DNA from: Bacteroidota bacterium
GTDB taxonomy: Bacteria > Bacteroidota > Ignavibacteria > Ignavibacteriales > Ignavibacteriaceae
Assembly (NCBI GenBank): GCA_023453665.1
Contig: JAEXTA010000189.1
Location: forward strand, 1-14,527
Length of the DNA: 14,527 nucleotides
Reading direction: 5' to 3'
A program made the position numbers and the translations under genes. The notes beneath the pieces were generated by a model. It worked only from the letters and a program-made list of their open reading frames with translations, did no database searches and had not been told where the DNA came from. Below, piece after piece: positions 12,093 through 14,527 of this stretch (its first letter is position 1; each line of letters opens with the position of its first letter).

Positions 12093-13427
12093 TTACCTGC
12101 GGCCTCTGAGTTTGCCGCTTTTCATAAATCCATCGTAGTGTCTCATCAACAAATGAGATTCAATTTGTTGAAGTGTATCAAGTGCAACTCCAACCATGAT
12201 CAATAAACTTGTACCACCAAAAAATTGTGCAAACTGACCTGATACTCCCCAGGCAGAAACAAATGCAGGAAGTATAGCAATGATTGCAAGAAATATTGAG
12301 CCGGGTAAAGTTATCTTTGTTAAAATATTATCAATAAACTCTGAAGTTTGTTTACCCGGTCTTATTCCAGGAATAAAACCACCTTGTTTTTTCATATTGT
12401 CTGCAACGTCTTTGGGATTAAACGCAATAGCAGTATAAAAATATGTAAAGAAGATTATCATCAATGCATAGACAAATGAATATACAGGCGATGTATAAAC
12501 AAAATATGTTGCAAGTGTTTGCAGGAATTCATTCTCAGGAAAGAATCCTAATATCGTATTCGGAATGAACATAATTGACTGAGCAAAAATGATTGGCATT
12601 ACACCAGCTGTGTTAACTCTCAATGGGATGTATTGAGTTACACCTCCGTATACTTTTCTTCCTACAACTCGTTTAGCATATTGAACAGGAATTCTTCTAG
12701 TGCCTTGTGTGACGAGAACAACACCTGCAATTATTAAAACCATGAATGCAACAATGACCACTTCAATTACCAGACTTCTTAACCCACTTATTATAAGATT
12801 AATTTCATCCTGAATTGCAAATGGAAATCTTGCAATAATTCCTATAAAAATTATTAGAGATATACCGTTTCCAATCCCTTTATCGGTGATCTGTTCACCG
12901 AGCCACATCATAAAAATTGTTCCGGCAGTCAGAATCACAATTGTTGAGAACGTCCAGAAAAATCCCTGAACGGGTTCAGGAATAATCGGTAAACCCTGAA
13001 CATTAAGATTCAACAATCTAACAGTTACACCCCAGGATTGAAGTGCTGATATAAGCACAGTTCCGTAGCGGGTAAGCTGTGTAATTTTTTTTCTTCCTTC
13101 TTCACCTTCCTGCTGAAGCTTTTGAAAATAAGGAACTACAGCACCCATAAGCTGAATGATGATTGATGCTGAAATGTAGGGCATTATACCTAATGCAAAA
13201 ATTGCTGCATTAGAAAAAGCACCCCCCACAAACAGATCGTACAATCCAAAAAGACTGTTATCTGTTTGATTTTTCATGCTCTCTGTAAGAAGAGCCGAAT
13301 CAACACCGGGTATTGTAAGATGCGAACCAAGCCTTACTATAAACAGCAAAGCCAAAGTATATAAAATTCTCTGGCGAAGCTCGTGAATCTTAAAAATATT
13401 TCTGAAGGTATCTGTAAGTTTTGCCAT
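12093..13427 (-). CDS. secY: Protein translocase subunit SecY
   Basis: SecY is the channel of the Sec translocon in the inner membrane. The 444-aa protein has ten hydrophobic helices, with the plug-region start SHLTIPGVDS near 35-44 and the second helix GIMPYISASIIIQL near 80-93. Further landmarks are LGEQITDKGIGNGISLIIF near 175-194, VQYAKRV, and the cytoplasmic loop motif GFIPGIRPGKQTSEFI before helix 9. The C-terminus ends in Arg/Lys (GKLRGRR). Length is normal. It starts at the ATG at 13427, 11 nt after rplO. Confidence 0.98.
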   Translation of the reverse strand: MAKLTDTFRNIFKIHELRQRILYTLALLFIVRLGSHLTIPGVDSALLTESMKNQTDNSLFGLYDLFVGGAFSNAAIFALGIMPYISASIIIQLMGAVVPYFQKLQQEGEEGRKKITQLTRYGTVLISALQSWGVTVRLLNLNVQGLPIIPEPVQGFFWTFSTIVILTAGTIFMMWLGEQITDKGIGNGISLIIFIGIIARFPFAIQDEINLIISGLRSLVIEVVIVAFMVLIIAGVVLVTQGTRRIPVQYAKRVVGRKVYGGVTQYIPLRVNTAGVMPIIFAQSIMFIPNTILGFFPENEFLQTLATYFVYTSPVYSFVYALMIIFFTYFYTAIAFNPKDVADNMKKQGGFIPGIRPGKQTSEFIDNILTKITLPGSIFLAIIAILPAFVSAWGVSGQFAQFFGGTSLLIMVGVALDTLQQIESHLLMRHYDGFMKSGKLRGRR

Positions 13428-13438
13428 TGGATTCCAGA

Positions 13439-13897
13439 TTAAATCGTTTTGATTGAACCGCCGGCAGCTTCAATTTTTTCTTTAGCTGACTGGCTAAATG
13501 CATTTACTTCAACCTGAAATTTTGCTTTAAGCTCACCATTACCCAACAACTTTACGGGTTTTTTTGAGCTTGAAATAAGTCCATATTTTTTCAGGAATTC
13601 TGCATTAACAAGTGATTCGGTAATTTTTTTATCATCCACTAATTTTTGAAGTAAACCAACATTAACTACTTGTGAGTAAACTTTAAAAATATTTGTAAAA
13701 CCAAATTTTGGAATTCTTCTTTGTAAAGGCATCTGACCGCCTTCAAACCAGGCTTTATGTTTAGCGCCTGAACGCGAAAGCTGTCCGTTCATACCTCTTG
13801 TAGAGGTTCCGCCATGTCCTGATCCTTCGCCGCGTCCGACGCGTTTAACTTTTTTTCTTGATCCCTGTGCGTATTTAAGATTACTTAAAATATCCAT
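13439..13897 (-). CDS. rplO: 50S ribosomal protein L15
   Basis: The 152-aa protein is a standard L15 of the large subunit. It begins MDILSNLKYAQGSRKKVKRV, followed by GRGEGSGHGGTSTRGMNGQ and the GGQMPLQRRIPKFGF stretch, and ends GGSIKTI. The frame stays open for 14 more codons upstream to an ATG at 13939, but that stretch overlaps the end of rpmD and has no L15 homology. The ATG at 13897 has AGGAT 5 nt upstream and is the right start. Confidence 0.96.
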   Translation of the reverse strand: MDILSNLKYAQGSRKKVKRVGRGEGSGHGGTSTRGMNGQLSRSGAKHKAWFEGGQMPLQRRIPKFGFTNIFKVYSQVVNVGLLQKLVDDKKITESLVNAEFLKKYGLISSSKKPVKLLGNGELKAKFQVEVNAFSQSAKEKIEAAGGSIKTI

Positions 13898-13902
13898 TTT
13901 AA

Positions 13903-13907
13903 ATCCT
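13903..13907 (-). promoter_or_regulatory. Ribosome binding site choosing the inner ATG of rplO
   Basis: AGGAT on the minus strand, 5 nt upstream of the ATG at 13897. It favours this start over the ATG at 13939. Confidence 0.65.
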
Positions 13908-13913
13908 GATTTT

Positions 13914-14096
13914 CTATTTAACTTCCTCAACCTGAACAAGGTGAGTAACTTTTTTTATCATACCTCTTATCTGAGGAGAGTCATTATGAATTTTAAACCA
14001 ATTAGGTCGGCCCAAACCCAAAGCTTTAATAGTAAGCTTCTGGTCATTTGGTCTGTCAATAATGCTTTTGATCTGTGTAACTTTTAGCTTGCTCAT
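13914..14096 (-). CDS. rpmD: 50S ribosomal protein L30
   Basis: This 60-aa protein has the single compact L30 domain: KLKVTQIKSIIDRPNDQK, then ALGLGRPN, then the helix PQIRGMIKKVTHLVQVEEV. It is placed between rpsE and rplO, as in nearly all spc operons. The ATG at 14096 has AAGGAT upstream. Length is normal for bacteria. Confidence 0.98.
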   Translation of the reverse strand: MSKLKVTQIKSIIDRPNDQKLTIKALGLGRPNWFKIHNDSPQIRGMIKKVTHLVQVEEVK

Positions 14097-14107
14097 AACA
14101 TCCTTAA

Positions 14108-14527
14108 TTACGAATTAAATAATTCATTAACGGTAATTTTTCTTTTCATTGCCATTTTACGGGCATCGATCTGGCTTAATAAACCGTTAAGTGTTGCTTT
14201 AACCTGGTTATGAGGATTACTTGAACCAAGTGACTTTGTAAGAATATCCTGCACGCCTGCTGCTTCAAGCACAGCACGTACACCACCACCAGCTATAAGT
14301 CCTGTTCCCGGCGTTGCAGGTTTCAACAATACTCTTCCAGCTCCAAACTTACCGATGATTTCATGTGCCACAGTACCTTTTATTACTGATACGTGTACAA
14401 GATTCTTTTTTGCATCATCAATACCCTTGGAAATAGCATCCGTTACTTCATTTGCTTTTCCTAAACCTACGCCAACTGTTCCATTGCTGTCACCAACAAC
14501 AACAATTGCATTAAAGCTGAAACGACG
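14108..14527 (-). CDS. rpsE: 30S ribosomal protein S5 (C-terminal part, start beyond right edge)
   Basis: The frame is open from the right edge for 139 residues. It begins RRFSFNAIVVVGDSNGTVGVGLGKA, the end of the double-stranded-RNA-binding-like N-terminal domain. It continues through the C-terminal domain (HEIIGKFGAGRVLLKPATPGTG, GGGVRAVLEAAGVQDI) to VNELFNS. S5 shapes the mRNA entry region and affects decoding fidelity. About the first 30 residues lie outside the window. An internal ATG at 14371 is not the start, because conserved S5 sequence precedes it. The rpmD start lies 11 nt downstream. Confidence 0.97.
   Translation of the reverse strand, partial: RRFSFNAIVVVGDSNGTVGVGLGKANEVTDAISKGIDDAKKNLVHVSVIKGTVAHEIIGKFGAGRVLLKPATPGTGLIAGGGVRAVLEAAGVQDILTKSLGSSNPHNQVKATLNGLLSQIDARKMAMKRKITVNELFNS

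Noticed and set aside
13898..13939. A 14-codon N-terminal extension of rplO from an ATG at 13939.
   Set aside because: It overlaps the end of rpmD and has no L15 character. The inner ATG at 13897 has a good ribosome binding site and the conserved N-terminus.
14371..14371. Internal ATG as the start of a short S5-like gene.
   Set aside because: Conserved S5 sequence continues upstream in frame to the window edge, so the gene is simply truncated by the window.

Overview
The window looks like a chromosomal segment of an AT-rich bacterium of the Bacteroidota/Chlorobi/Ignavibacteria assemblage. This placement is inferred from four things: a short primary sigma factor without region 1.1, a ribosomal operon running secY-map-infA-rpmJ with no adk, an L17 with a long Lys/Glu-rich tail, and a promoter-like site of the TTTG / TAnnTTTG type. 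Every convincing gene lies on the minus strand, so transcription runs from the right edge to the left. Both edges cut through genes: rpsE on the right and a heavy-metal P-type ATPase on the left.

Region 1 (14527 down to 7960) is the distal part of the spc operon fused to the alpha operon: rpsE (partial), rpmD, rplO, secY, map, infA, rpmJ, rpsM, rpsK, rpsD, rpoA, rplQ. Spacing is tight, several genes touch or nearly touch, and a strong hairpin terminator at 7913-7939 follows rplQ. rpsM, rpsK and map use non-ATG starts, each with a good Shine-Dalgarno sequence.

Region 2 (7860 down to 1198) starts with the ribosome-assembly GTPase engB. Next is a membrane-anchored double-GAF protein whose GGDEF domain has lost its signature residues, then deoB (phosphopentomutase), an unrecognised 91-aa protein, a VapC-like PIN-domain protein, two diverged paralogues of the EutN/CcmL bacterial microcompartment vertex protein, the primary sigma factor, and an NlpC/P60 lipoprotein. 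Spacing from the GAF/GGDEF gene to the first vertex gene is operon-like. Primary metabolism (DeoB), compartment vertex proteins, a putative RNase and the housekeeping sigma factor may therefore share transcripts.

Region 3 (1080 to the left edge) is the first 360 codons of a ZntA/CadA-type heavy-metal P1B-ATPase, separated from the lipoprotein gene by 117 bp.

The part most worth following up is 2818-5301. Two microcompartment vertex genes with no hexameric shell gene in view sit downstream of deoB and a PIN-domain gene. This could be a satellite of a microcompartment that handles deoxyribose/ribose phosphates from nucleoside breakdown, but the window contains no aldolase, hexamer or encapsulated enzyme to prove it. 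There are no tRNA, rRNA, CRISPR or insertion-sequence signals that I can support, and no stretch over 300 bases lacks a gene.
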